64,000 nucleotides of DNA from Ficedula albicollis (Eukaryota > Chordata > Aves > Passeriformes > Muscicapidae): the NCBI RefSeq assembly GCF_000247815.1, contig NC_021683.1:5287521-5351520 (forward strand), given 5' to 3'. Under the pieces are notes generated by a model, which was not told where the DNA came from, ran no database searches, and worked only from the letters and a program-made list of their open reading frames with translations. Positions 16,289 through 28,580 of this stretch are shown here, one piece after another. Within the stretch, counting starts at the first letter, position 1; every line of letters starts with the position of its first letter. A program made the position numbers and the translations under genes.

Positions 16289-18902
16289 CCAGAGGGAGAG
16301 ATCTGAGATTTTTCCCCTTGATCTGTAACTGCAGTTCTAAGGATTTTACTCCTTGAAATTGCAACTGTTAACATCGTGTCAGTACATAGTTAGAAGAAAT
16401 AAAAGTGTTCAAATTACCTTGTGTGGGTGGAGGTAATCTGTGCAGCCTTGAACTGCAAATAGTAATTAAACAGGGTGGTAGCAGAATGTATCCTGTGCTG
16501 GAGCTCCTGCTCTCTGCATTGCTGGGTGCTCTTTCTCTACTGCCTTGTGTGCCAGTGCCAGAGTGGCTTCAGCAGAGGGAAGGCAGGAAGCAAGAGAACT
16601 TGTGAGGTGATCATGGTCTGCTGTTATTCTTGTGATGCTGATGCTCTACTCAAATGTGTAGTAAAACAAACAAACAAACAAAGGTTAGTAAAAGACACCT
16701 GAATTTGGACATTTGGCATGCTAGGAGGACAGTATTTTCTACATCTTTGTGAGGCAGATCACATAATTTGCCTTTATGTTTTGGTTTCAGGCTGTTTCAG
16801 AATGTGACCTGTGAACTTTTCCAGAATGTTAGCTGTACAGGGCACTGTAACCCAGGCACATGGTCAGTGATGGCTGCTTGATGATTCTTGGGTGTACCTG
16901 CCAACATTTGACATTCAGAAAAGGGTAGAGTTGGCTGATGTGTCTGGTCACCGTCTCTGCCTTGGCAGTCTGGTGTTGTTTGTTGAGCAGGAGCTGCAGC
17001 CTGAACCAGAGTTTTTGTAGGGTCCAGTCCTGTTACCGGGGTGTTTCCTTGGTTCCCAGAGCAGCAGAGGCAGAGCTTGAACTGAGAGCTGTACTTACAG
17101 TACTCTGATACCACCCAAACCCAGCTCCTCTGCTGTTCACAAGTCTCATTCCCTCACTGCCTGTGTGAATTCTGCCTGACCCACCCAGGATGTCTCACCG
17201 TGGCCTCGTGTGTGTGCTGTGCTGGCTGCTGTCGTGGACTTATCACAGGTCATGGAAAAGCTGGGCCATGGACTCTGCTTAAGTCATGAGATTACTTCAG
17301 TGGCTCTGCTGTCACATGGTGGTGACAGCAGCAGAGGCAAGAACTGCCTTTGGCTCCTTCTGATGCAGCCGGTCGTGCTCAGTAGCTGCCTCCTTCCTGA
17401 CTGTGTCGGTGCTATTGAAAGGCTGAAAAAGCAGCTGAAGTGGAGGAAGGCTCATAAAAAGAGTGATCTGCTCCCAGCTAGAAAAGGAAAATATGTCTGT
17501 AAAATATGTTTGGAATCTTGAGTTTCAAGTCTAGGTGAACTGTTATTCATGTCACAAAACTAGCTACTTTTTCTATTGGTGTCAAAAGACCAATGCTAGT
17601 GGGTATAAACCCAAAATGTCCCTGTCATCTTCAGATGTGGCCTGCTTAGCCCAAAGGTTATGTCTATCAGCTGCCTGCTCCCAGGAAATCCATGAGTACA
17701 CTTCAGACTTTATAGCTGTTAACTGTCACCTTTCTTGGGCAGTAAAATTCCTTGCAGAGCAAACCTTGCCTTTACTTTCACAAGATTAATAGGATTGAAG
17801 TAACTCAGTTCATGAGCAGGCTTTAACAGAACACTGAGAACACACTATTGAGTTGGAAGGTGGCACCCTAAAAGCAGTATTTCCTCTTGACAGAAAATTT
17901 ATTTCTGCGGATATATAATGAGGAAGAATAATTTCAAAAGTAGAAGATTAATTTCAAATTGAGCTATTTCTCTTCAGGTGGAGTAATATTTCTTTTTTTC
18001 AATAGTATCTCATGAGTGAGGACAGGCATGGAGGAAAGTTCATATATGGACAGAGAATATCTAAAGTTAGAAAAAGATACTGTATTTCTTATAAAAGGAG
18101 TGTCACTGAGTCTGCTGCTGGGATCTACAGCAAAATTGAGCAATAATAGTTAAAACTGACTCAGCAGGACTTCAAATGAATAATGATATCAACTGCTACT
18201 TTGACCTATGGTTGGTCTTGAAGGCTGTGCAAAGCCTGATGGCCTTAAAGACTCTTGTGATACATTCTCACCTCTCTTTTCAGTTCATACAACTCTTTCC
18301 CTGTTCTAAGAGATTAATCTGCATTGCTGCAGATTTCATTGCTATCCAAGGAGGTCAGAAAAGTGGTGATATGTTGGAATGATGTACCAACCTTATCCTT
18401 CAGCTGGGCTGGACTTTAGAATGTAGCAACAAGTAGCAATTGAAGCAACAAGTCTCCTGCTTGCTAAAATGTATTGCTGTTGTCCCACTGTGGCATCTTC
18501 AGAATGTATTTTGTAAAGTCAGGCTGAACTGAACCACAGCAGTGACACATTTTGCTGGCTAAAGCTACATATAAAGGATTAATTTTCTGGTTTATGTGTC
18601 TTGCTTTGTGTGTGTCCATGATGGATGCACAAGTGTCCCAAGTGCTCTCTGAATACTAAGTCATTTGTAAATGCTGTTGTTGAGTGTTCATCTTTTAGGC
18701 TGGCAAATTGTTCACTTGTTCTCACTGCCTTTCTCCAGTGCTTCTCAGCTGTGGACTTACTCAAAAGGAATGGTGGAACAGTGCTGAGGCTCCTCTCCCC
18801 GCTCTGGGGCATCAGGTGTGTTCGCTGTATGAGAAATAGATGTGGTGCCTTTCTGATCCATCACCCTGAAATTCCTATACAGAGAGAAATTCAGGGTGGA
18901 AT
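16289..18902. other. non-coding stretch, no gene seen
   Basis: A short AAAC microsatellite (16663-16682) is the only clear repeat. Open frames of up to about 105 codons on both strands (16797-17114 minus, 17210-17521 plus, 18625-18942 plus) look like chance frames, with no domain recognised. The 16.8-17.5 kb part is somewhat GC-richer than its surroundings, without many CpGs. Confidence 0.45.
16663..16682. repeat. AAAC short microsatellite
   Basis: About four to five AAAC units occur in a row near 16663-16682, a simple slippage repeat directly downstream of a stretch without other features. Confidence 0.8.
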
Positions 18903-19503
18903 TTATAAGGAAATGTATTGGGTAGAATACAAAAAAAGATAACAAAACCCATCAAAGAATGACTATCTCAAACCCCGAGAAACAGAAGACAGAAAATACA
19001 GAGCACTAAAATGCTTTAACACTACTTTGTTCATCCAGTGATTTTTGCAACAAACTTTAAGACTTTCAGTATTTTGCAGTTTCCAACCTCGTTCATCCAG
19101 TGATTTTTGCAACAAACTTTAAGACTTTCAGTGTTTTGCAGTTTCCAACCTCTAGGAAAAAATGAGCTTTTTCTAATACTCAAGCTAATTTTCCATGGTT
19201 TTTTTTCCTAGGAAAAAATGAGCTTTTTCTAATACTCAAACTAATTTTCCATGGTTTTTTTTTATAAGGAAATGTATTGGGTAGAATACAAAAAAAGATA
19301 ACAAAACCCATCAAAGAATGACTTTCTCAAACCCCGAGAAACAGAAGACAGAAAATATAGAGCTTTCTGTCAGATTAACACTACTTTGTTCATCCAGTGA
19401 TTTTTGCAACAAACTTTAAGACTTTCAGTGTTTTGCAGTTTCCAACCTCTAGGAAAAAATGAGCTTTTTCTAATACTCAAGCTAATTTTCCATGGTTTTT
19501 TTT
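18903..19503. repeat. nested tandem duplication (359 bp period with 62 bp and 56 bp internal doublets)
   Basis: A block starting TTATAAGGAAATG at 18903 recurs at 19262. The downstream copy is about 242 bases. The upstream copy is 359 because it contains two further doublets: 62 bp (19029-19090 and 19091-19152, one mismatch) and 56 bp (19153-19208 and 19209-19261, one mismatch plus end drift). 359 minus 62 minus 56 gives 241, so the unit lengths agree. The two large copies differ by isolated substitutions, plus a diverged patch of about 20 bases around 19000-19020 versus 19360-19378. No mobile-element motif is seen. Confidence 0.92.
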
Positions 19504-19572
19504 CTTTTTCTTTATCAAAATCAACATTGACTCACCAAATGTGATTATATAATCTCTGTTTTTTTCTTTCCT

Positions 19573-19716
19573 GTGGTTGATGTTGTATTTCCCCACATCT
19601 TTTCCCAGAAGTATATTTAATTATATCCACCAAGAAGTCCACAGGTGGTTGATGTTGTATTTCCCCACATCTTTTCCAAGAAGTATATTTAATGATATCC
19701 ACCAAGAAGTCCACAG
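19573..19716. repeat. tandem doublet, 72 bp unit x2
   Basis: Bases 19573-19644 are repeated at 19645-19716 with two substitutions (ttcccag/ttccaag and aattat/aatgat). It sits 70 bases after the nested array ending at 19503, so three separate duplication systems lie within 815 bases. Confidence 0.95.
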
Positions 19717-20229
19717 ACAACATAATTACACCAGTCTTTAGATACTGTGTTCTTGCAAGGACCTACGTCCCATTACTTCTGTTGTCACTAAGTGTTTAAA
19801 ACCTACCCCTCATTGGTTAAAAACCTTTCTAGAGCTTCCAGAAAATTCAGACTGATTTCAGTGGCTTTTTATACAACATTTAAAAACCCTTCTTGATGTT
19901 TTCTGCCTTTGTCCTTAAATCACATAGTTCCAGAATTATCAATTCCAAAAGAACCTGAGAATTAAAAAAATTAAGCTTGCACCAGTGCTGTCTTCATTTT
20001 GTTTCCTGGTGGTGCTGAGCTCCAAAAATGGATGCATTGCAGAAGTTTTGCTCAGTTCATTTCATAACTGAAATTATGATGAATGCTCAATGATTTGGGT
20101 TGGGGAAGAGCAATGTGGCAGCTCTGCAAACCTGGCCCTTTAGGATGCCCATGGACTGTTCATTTTCCCTGTGCTCCTGAAGCTCATTAGGAGAGTGAAA
20201 GACTTATTTTAGGATAAGGGACTGAAAAA
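19717..20229. other. non-coding stretch, no feature seen
   Basis: AT-rich DNA between the 72 bp doublet and a CR1 fragment. Nothing recognisable on either strand. Confidence 0.5.
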
Positions 20230-20557
20230 GACTTGGTTTGTTCAGCATTGGAGGGGAAGTCCAGAGACAATATGAATACCTGAGGGAATAAAAACAAGAC
20301 AAGGAAAAGAACTGTTGAGCTAAAGGGCGGTATTTTCTTATGGACAAAAATGGATCTAAACTGACTGGAAATCAGAGGAAGGCTTTTTTATTTTTATGAT
20401 GCTCTGGAACAGCCTGAAAATGAAGTAGTGGGTTCAGAAAAAGAACAGCAGCTTTTAAGGTGGAGCTCAGTACTTTTATGAAAAGAATTATATAACATGG
20501 TGCCTACAGACTGCATCTGATGACTCAGGAGATCCCTTCCAGTCCTATGTTCCTAAA
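20230..20557 (+). mobile_element. old CR1 LINE 3' fragment
   Basis: Although heavily mutated, the order of blocks fits a CR1 3' end: 'ttcagcattggagggg' (from ..cagcctggagaag..), 'acctgaggga', 'gctctggaacagcctg', 'agtagtgggttcag', and near the end 'gatgactcaggagatccc' with 'ttccagtcctatgttcc'. The terminal ATTCTATG repeat has decayed. It is 5'-truncated with no coding capacity. Confidence 0.72.
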
Positions 20558-23500
20558 TTTTCCTGAACAATTCAAGTATAAGAAGAAAATGTCAATTTTA
20601 AACAATTTGTAACTGGGCTCAGCTTGAGTACAATTCAATGGGATGAAGAAAAGGCATTTTTTTAGCTTAAGGGCATTCTGCCTTCTGAATTTCAAAGGCC
20701 TGTGGCAACCATGGTAGCTTGTCAGAATGGTTGTAAGAATCTTTTAAAATACAGTGTTTTAGACATTATAAATCTTGGACTGGCCAATAATGTTTAATGT
20801 CTTTTCTTTTAAACTTTCTAAATCCTCCTTCCCTAACCTACAGGGGGAGGAAGATGAAGCTCCATTTTCATCATGTGTAGAAAGAAGGATTGGTGTAATC
20901 CTGTCGAGGGAAAATTATTTTCTGCTCTGGATTAATTGTGGCCCGAAGCTGGTCTGTAGCAATCACAGGTCTAGTACACAAGCATTGTGGAGACTGTTCA
21001 AGAAGCTTTAAGAAATGTTCTTCTTCATTAATTTGTTGGCAAAACACTTCATATATTTTTCAGAGAAATTTGGCTACGTTTACCAGGTCTGGAGCACTGG
21101 TTCAGTAACTAAATTCTCCACGCCTATTACTCAGACTTCTGTTATCGACACAGATCTCTTGTTACTGATCGGAAATGCTGTAGAACTCTAGAGTAGGACC
21201 AAATAAACTGGGGTGTGATAAGATGTTTATCAAGCCATGTTCTTGTTTGCAAGCTTTTCCTTCAGCTTTTGGGATTTTCTTGTGCATTAGGCTCACTAGA
21301 AACTCGTACTCTGGCCTAGATTAATCCCTAAAAACAGAACACAAATTACTTTATACTTGTGGATTAAGAGTCAGTTAATGAGGACAGTTGGTATTGCCTC
21401 TCCAGTTTGGCTGAGTTTCTTATGACCCAAACTCCTCTCCAAGATTGCTGCTCTCACCTGCAAAAACCTATCTGGGAAAGAGCTAATCAGTGCATTTTTT
21501 TCCTGGCCTAATTGTATTTCTCATGAATCAGCTAAACCCACGGTGGGAGTTCGGCAGCTATTTCTGGGTCCCTGAAGGGAGGTGGGGTTTGCAGAAAGTT
21601 TGCAGCATTGCTTTGCTACTGCAAGCAAATTTATCAGTGTCAATGGTTTCCAGACTCTTAGGCTGAGCACTAAAACCAGCAGTTGCAAGTAGGACGTTTT
21701 TCAGCAAAACGTTTTCCTTTTTTTTGGCTGGAAAGAAAGTGACTTTTCAATTAAATACGACTTTGGGGATGGAACAAGAACTTTTGTTGGGACATCTATT
21801 TTTTTTACTTAAAATCCAAGAGCATGCAAATGTTCTCAATTCTGATAATCAAGAACATGTTTTATACAAAACCCTTCCTCAAGTTTAGTTTTTGTTGCTG
21901 ATTAAAACTTTACATGAAATAAAATAATATGGCTCCCCAGCTGCCTTTGCTCTATACTGTTTGGGTTTCCACAGGTGGAGTTTGTCTGTGGGAATTTTGA
22001 ATCCCTTACATCTGTGGTAAATAGGGTAAAAAAGCACTTGCAATATTTTCTGAGTGTCTCTCCTTCCTCACCATTAGTCAATGCTTACACAATCACATTT
22101 CAGAAAAACCCCTATAGAAATGTAATATTTCTGTTGTTCTGTAGTTTAGCACTGACATTTCCTACTGTGAAAAGGTTATCTGTTTTTTTTTTTCCCCAGT
22201 ATGTTTCTAGAGGAAGAATATTCCAATTTTCAGCTAAAATGTACTGAAATAACTACAGCTTTTCTTTTAACATCCATTACTAAACATTCAAATTCTCCAA
22301 AGTGCAGGAGGATACTTTATGCTGGTAATGACTGACTGACCTTTCTATTAACACCACTTCAAAGGCAGTTTAGTGGCTTACCTCTTTAGCAAAATTAATA
22401 AATCCAGAGGTTCCATTAATGAGTATTTTGATTCATAGTTCTGCTTTAAAACATAATATTTTACTCATAATGTTGCTCATACGACTCTATATTCTGCCTC
22501 TTCATTCTAAAGCTAGTCTGTGATGTAGCTGCATTTCCATTCTTTCTTTTATCCCTAAAGCCACATCTTGGAATCAGTGGGGCCACATCATGGCAACAGA
22601 GAAGGATTTGGCACTGCTTCATCTGAGAGTCTCGTCTCTCCACACATTGTTCTTGTTGTAGCTGGAAAACATATGTCCCATTATTTCTGCTGTGGAAATA
22701 TCAAGTAAGATGTAGAACGTCAACTACAGTTGTTCACGGAGAGCATTAGGGCGGGGGGAGCCTCTGGAATAAATGCTGGAAGCTCAGGAAGAGCTCTCCA
22801 GATCACTTACTCTAGCATTCCAAATGATGGGAAATTCTGAGACCAAAAACATGGTAAATATTGGTTGCTTACTGGTGCAGAGCTTGACAGTTTCAAAAAG
22901 GGTGAGATTTCTGTCACCTTTTCTGTTTAGAAGCCTCTTGTTTGAGAACATAATATCTTGCCTTTTTTTTTTCCTGTCAGCAAGCAAAGCTCTCATTGAG
23001 CTTTCAGGTAGGCAATAAGGTAGTTGCGCACTTAAATATAGTAATTATTTTTATGTGAGTAGAACCAGGATAGGAAATTCTAATTCTGCTGCATCTACTT
23101 AGCTAAAATAATTTCTCTTAGGCTTTTCTTTTGCACAACTAAACGGAAGCAGCCATGAGTCAGCAGTGTACTCTGAGTGACTCAGCAGTCTATCTGATTA
23201 TGGGTATTTGAGTATGACTGGTAATAAAAAAAAAAAAAAAGAAAAAAAAAGAAAAGGCAGAAGAAAGTAAAGTATATGACTCCATCATTATTGCTTCTTT
23301 TGTCAGTGCAGGTAGAATGTTGTCTGTAAGTTCAGTGCATTCACTAAAACCTGCAAGGACCCAGGTATTTGAGTGTTTTTTAATCCCTTGTGTGTGGAAG
23401 TTCCAGCACTTCTAGCTTGAGATGTATTCATGGTGGAAGGTATTTTGTGTCTGCAGTCTGAGTGTGGCCTAGTTGGAAGATGGAAACTAATTTCATTACT

Positions 23501-26500
23501 AATTTCATGTGTTTTAATCACTGTTTCCAACAAAGACATTACTTATTTTAGATGTACCCAAGTATTGTCTATTTAAAGTTACTTCTCATTAGTAGGCTAA
23601 ACCAATGATGCTGTTCTGTTCTGCTCCTCTTTCTCCTATTGCTCTGTCCATGATGACGATATTTGGCATCCAGCATCACAAAGACTTGCCCTGGAAGCTG
23701 TAACAGCGTCACAACAAAGGCCAACTGCATTAATCTGTTATAGAACAGAGTTTTTGTTTAAGTCCTCGCATTTTCATTTTAAAGATCACATGATGACATC
23801 AAAGATCAATAAATGGTTAATGTGCTATATTTGCATGGTGAGGAAAGAGCAGATTAAGAACTGCAATAAAAGGTAGTTGTATGTTTTCAATGGTTACAGC
23901 TTAACATTTTGACTTTTATTTATGCAATTGCCATATTCCCATGACTGTGTCATAAACGAGTTGGGAAATTCAATAGTGTATCCTGGCCAGGTAAATAAAT
24001 GGGGACAAAACATGGTAATGGCTTTCACATTTTGTATCCTATGTGTTTTATCTCAGATAAATAGACTCAATAAATGTTACAGTATATGCACTTGAGCCAC
24101 AAATATTGCATTTGATTCCTAATGGGTCATAAAGTGCCTTTCGCAAACCTTGAAAAAAATGTCGGGGTCTTATATGGAAAATATATTTCAGTACTAAATT
24201 TATATTATTTGCCCTACTGAACTTGTTCCTGTCTTATGTTTCTAAACTATGTAGATAGTAAAATTTATGTTTTGGTTTTGATCTGCCTCTTGGTTACAAA
24301 GATCTTAATTCCACTGAAGTGGTACAAGCTGGAGTCTTTACATCCTGTTGCGTTTTAATGTGTTCAATATTATAGTAACATAAGAATAATAATATCAAAA
24401 CCTATTATAAGCTACATGAATTTTATTATTTGAACACATAAACCAAAAGTAATTTACAATATTGCATCATAGTAAGTCTAAATTATGTTGCAGAGATCTG
24501 CATTGTATAGAATGGATCCTCTGTTGTGTTTAACATTTTGACCTTGTGGGATATGACTCATGGTGTAAACTGAAATGATGATGGGGAAATAGGGGATAAA
24601 TGCAGCATCAGCTATACTCTTGTGACTTTTGATCACTTGAAGGAAAACTCAATGAAAATATTGTGTTAATATGGTGGTAATTACTAGCTAAGGTTGCTTT
24701 TAATGAATTATCTACCATCAACACATTTAATAAATTAATCGTTGAGTCAACTTAGGAAGTTCCAGAAAAGCTGAAAATCTAAATTTGTAAAGTAATATTC
24801 CATAACTGGTTACTTTGCAATAAGCTTGTTTCATCTAAGACCAGAATTTTATAAGCATCGTTCATAAAAATTGAAGAGCTATTTATTCTAAGTAGAATAT
24901 GGCACATATTGATAGAGCCAAATGTAGCTGCATCTAGATGATGGCATTTGTTCCACATTTATTTTAGTATTTAGGATGATGCAGTCCCAGATGATTCCAT
25001 TTATGTATAATGGGAAGTTACTGTAAGTTACAGAAACAAGGCTAATATATAATTTCTCTTAGTAGTTCCATATAGGCAAGTACCAGCATAGCCAGTGAAT
25101 GGCTGCAAGATGTCAGTAAATCTGGGCCACAGAATATTAAAACTGTAGAATCTGAGTTAATTGAGATCCATCGTGTTCATTTTATTACGTGTGTGTTACT
25201 GAGGATTCCATGTGCATTATTTCTGTGGTCTTTAAACCATTTCTGGTCAACATAAATATTTTAGATAAAGAAAATGGGTGGTTCAAGTGGCAGCATAGTG
25301 AAGCTGGAGCTAAAGCCTTCAGCTTTACTCTGTCCAGAGTTCCAGGAACCTCCAAGGGAGTTTTCTTTAACTTTTATTAGTTTGTAGAAAGTTATTTAAT
25401 GTTCAGGGTTTGTTGACCCTAAGGAAGAGTATTGGCTCTTAAGTAAATATTTGTGGAAAACGTGCAATGATGGCCAGTCAGCTGCCCCTTAGACCTGGTA
25501 TTCCTTCAGGGAGCCATTAGGAACCCATCCACTTCCAGCCAAGTCTTTCAAAGACTTCCCATCAAATGAGATGGGATTGAGCCAGACCTTTTGGCTGCAA
25601 TATTTAAGTGTGTCCTTCAAGCAATAAATTTCAAAAAATGACAGGAGAATTAAGTAGAAAAAAGGAATATACTTGGGCAAATAAATGTATTCACATTTGT
25701 ATTAAATTTTTGATGAGAATACTAAAGCCTAAAAAAGTTAATTATACTGTTAAATCAGCTCAGGTGTTTAAAAGCCTCTGAAACAAAATCAGTTAAGCAA
25801 CCAAATTAAAACATTAAAAAAGATCCACAAGCAAACACTGATAACTGAGCCTACCTTGAACCTGTTCACCCCTGCTCTACTCCCCAGGAGCTCTCCAAAG
25901 AAGGTTTACAAGGCAACTGCCATCACTATTGCTCCACAGCAGGATGGAGATTGACTGCACTGGCTGTTTCTAGATGTGTCTGTTCCACCACACAAGAATA
26001 ATTTGTTTAAAACCTGTCAAAAGTACACCACTTTAATAAGAGGGAGATTCCTGTAATCTGCAATAATAGTAATTGAAGATCTAAGTGTTGTTCACTTTTA
26101 TATGTCTTATGTACATATTCAGAAATAATTTATGTACAAAAAAGTGTCTCAAAGTGACTCTCCTGAGGCCAATGATGTGTGTGCCACTCCCTTAGTGAGG
26201 TCAAGACTTGGTAAGAGAGAATGATTAAAACAAGAATTAAAATGTGATTTGTAGGGAGACTTGTGTCCTCTGCAGAGAAAATGTGGTAATGCTGCTCCAT
26301 CAGAGGAGGATCTCTGAGGAGGATCCTCAGATATGCTGGTATAAAACTGGAATAACAGTTTTCTTTTCCTGTTTAAAATTAAAGAGCTAGAAAAGCTCTG
26401 TTGATTTTTCTTTGGAAAACAAACAGATCTCTCACCTGAGCTGATCTTTCCCTGCATGTGGTGCTCCCCCAAATATGATGCACATGTGTGTCAGGGCAGA

Positions 26501-27940
26501 CCCAGCCTGGGAGCAGGAGGAGGTCTTACCCAAGCTGTTTGTGAGTAGGCACAAAACCTCTGCATGGTGTGACAGACCTTTCATTGTAGCAGCAATGCAC
26601 TGGACATGCTTTACGTACTTAACTAGTCCTGAAAAAGTCAGTGCCTCAAAGTCTTTTGTGTAGAATGCTCTGACTAGGAGAGTTTATGAGGTGTATAATG
26701 TCTCATACTCTGCACTTCCTAACTACCGGATTGACTTTTGCAGCTCAAATAAAATCTGACATGCTGGCTCTTCTGACACATCAGCAGCTGAACAGCTCTC
26801 CAGGGCTGAGGCCAATGGGTTCCCAAACTCTGCCCCACCTTTGTGTAGCTTAAATATTTCATGCACAAGGAGGTCAGGGAACATGAGGTTTTAAAAAGCA
26901 AGTGTAGAATCCTGTTCAGTTTGATTAATTTGATTGTATTTTCTTCTTCTGTTTTAATAGGCAGAATATAGGCTGTTGTCTTGAATTTTCTGACCTAATG
27001 TTCAAGGAATTTGTTGTTGTTTCCAGTCATTAATAAGGGCCTTTGTTTGAGGTAATAAAACCATTGCTGCTTTAGATTTGTAAACATTTGTCACATCTCC
27101 TTAGATAGAGTTAGCAGCTATAATTTCTAAGTCATTAATCACCTTTTTCAAGAGCTGTATTTCTCTGGGCATGTTTTTCTCTTTTCAGTATAGACAGTTC
27201 TGAGACTTTGGAAGTTTTTCCTCATTATATTGTTAAGAATTTTATCCAGAATTTGTGGAAAGCCTCTCTCTGACTTGTTGCTATTGCTCATAGATTCAAG
27301 CTGCATATATTGCACTTGAGATAGATGTGGATAGAGAAATTTCAAGTGTCATATTCCATTACAGTCTGAAATTCCATGAAAGCTAGAGCACATTGTAAAA
27401 TTACATTGTCTCTCCCATCATTTAGTATCAAGAAAGAAAGAGCTCACAAAAATGTCAAAACTTGGTAAACTCAATATTAAATATAATGAGCTGTTGACTT
27501 TGGTACTGCCAGAATTACTGAAAGATGAAAATGTTGCTTAAACCTTTATAGAATATTTCTCCTATTTTCTAGCTTGAGTTTTTTCAAGAATAGTTCATAC
27601 ACCTGGACAATTTGTTGTTATTTCAATGCTGTCATATAGCTAAAATAGCCATTCAATGTATTTAGCTCTCTAATGTACTTCAGACATCAATCATAAACCT
27701 TTTCAGGCTTCAGTCTGCTAGGCTGAGCCTACATTCATTTAGTTTTCTTGTGGAAGATAAGCTCTTCCTTTCCCATTCATCTTAGTAATGATTTTCTGTG
27801 CTTGATCCAGTTTGTGTTCATTTTTCTCCAATGGGGGTTGCTGAGGCTATGCATAACCCTGGGACAGGAGTGATTCCAGTGTCTTGGACAGTGGCAAAAT
27901 AGAAATATTTCATCTGCCATCCCTTAAGCTTGAATCCCAG
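20558..27940. other. long AT-rich non-coding stretch, no gene seen
   Basis: 7.4 kb without any recognisable exon, LTR or LINE. The clear simple repeat is an A-rich tract at 23226-23256. Open frames are all at or below about 107 codons and unrecognised. The 23.9-25.2 kb portion is very AT-rich yet not simple-sequence, and is free of recognisable repeats. Confidence 0.5.
23226..23256. repeat. A-rich tract
   Basis: Fifteen A, then G, nine A, G and four A. It is not attached to any recognisable retroelement 3' end, so it is listed only as a simple repeat. Confidence 0.85.
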
Positions 27941-28025
27941 ACTCACTGACTTGTTGGAATTGGAAGAGACATCTAGAGAAATTATACTGCAACCCCCCTG
28001 CTCAAAGCAGGGTCAGGATGTCACT
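27941..28025 (-). mobile_element. CR1 LINE terminal fragment, minus strand
   Basis: The plus strand shows the complement of a CR1 3' end: 'ttggaattggaagagacatc' followed by 'ctgcaacccccctgctcaaa' and 'gcagggtcaggatg'. This matches the usual complement (ggaagggacctc..catc..gtccaaccccctgctcaagcagggtca). Only about 85 bases survive, so the element runs on the minus strand and is severely truncated. Confidence 0.75.
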
Positions 28026-28260
28026 CAGTTGAGTGTCACTCAGTTCAGTGTGTCAGTTTAGTACCCAGGAGTGGTCAATAAAATTGAATATTGAGAAAAA
28101 TCAGGAAAAATATAAACAAACCAGAAGGCATTATAAAATTGCTGCATGTTATGCTCTTTAATCCATAACACCGTATATAAAGTTTTGGTCCTCAAAGGAA
28201 ATGCAGTAGAATTCCAGAAGATGGAAAATTGTGGGAACAGCATTCCAAATCAAAGGAGTG

Positions 28261-28580
28261 GTGCTGCATCTTCTTAGTTAATGAATGAAGAGTGAGACTT
28301 TTTAGCCTGTAAAGGAAGGATATGGTAGATCTCCGTGAAATCAGAGTGCATGGAAAAAGTGAGGAGGACATTGCTCACTGTGTTTCCCAACAAAATGTGG
28401 AGCATGAAATGGAAGCAGCATCAGGCAGGCTCAGAAGAGCAAAAGAAGGTGCTCCTTTAGAGCCATGGGATTCAGAACTCTCTGCCGTGGGATACTGTGG
28501 AAAGCAGAAGTTTTCATAAATTTAAAAGCAACTGGAAAAATTTATGAAAGAAAAAAATCAATCAACAGCTATTAATTAAG
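28261..28580 (+). mobile_element. ancient CR1/L3-like LINE 3' fragment
   Basis: Blocks match the older CR1/L3 3' pattern: 'gggattcagaactctctgcc' plus 'gtgggatactgtgg' (no[nt]ggaactctctgccacaggatgttgtgg type), then 'aaatttaaaagcaactgg', 'aaaatttatgaaag' and 'caatcaacagctattaatta' (the '..tcaatggctattagcca' end). It belongs to an older subfamily than the 39 kb copy. The 65-codon open frame inside it is not coding. Confidence 0.72.

Noticed and set aside
19532..19723. 63-codon minus-strand frame with an internal peptide repeat
   Set aside because: Direct consequence of the 72 bp doublet, which happens to be a multiple of three.
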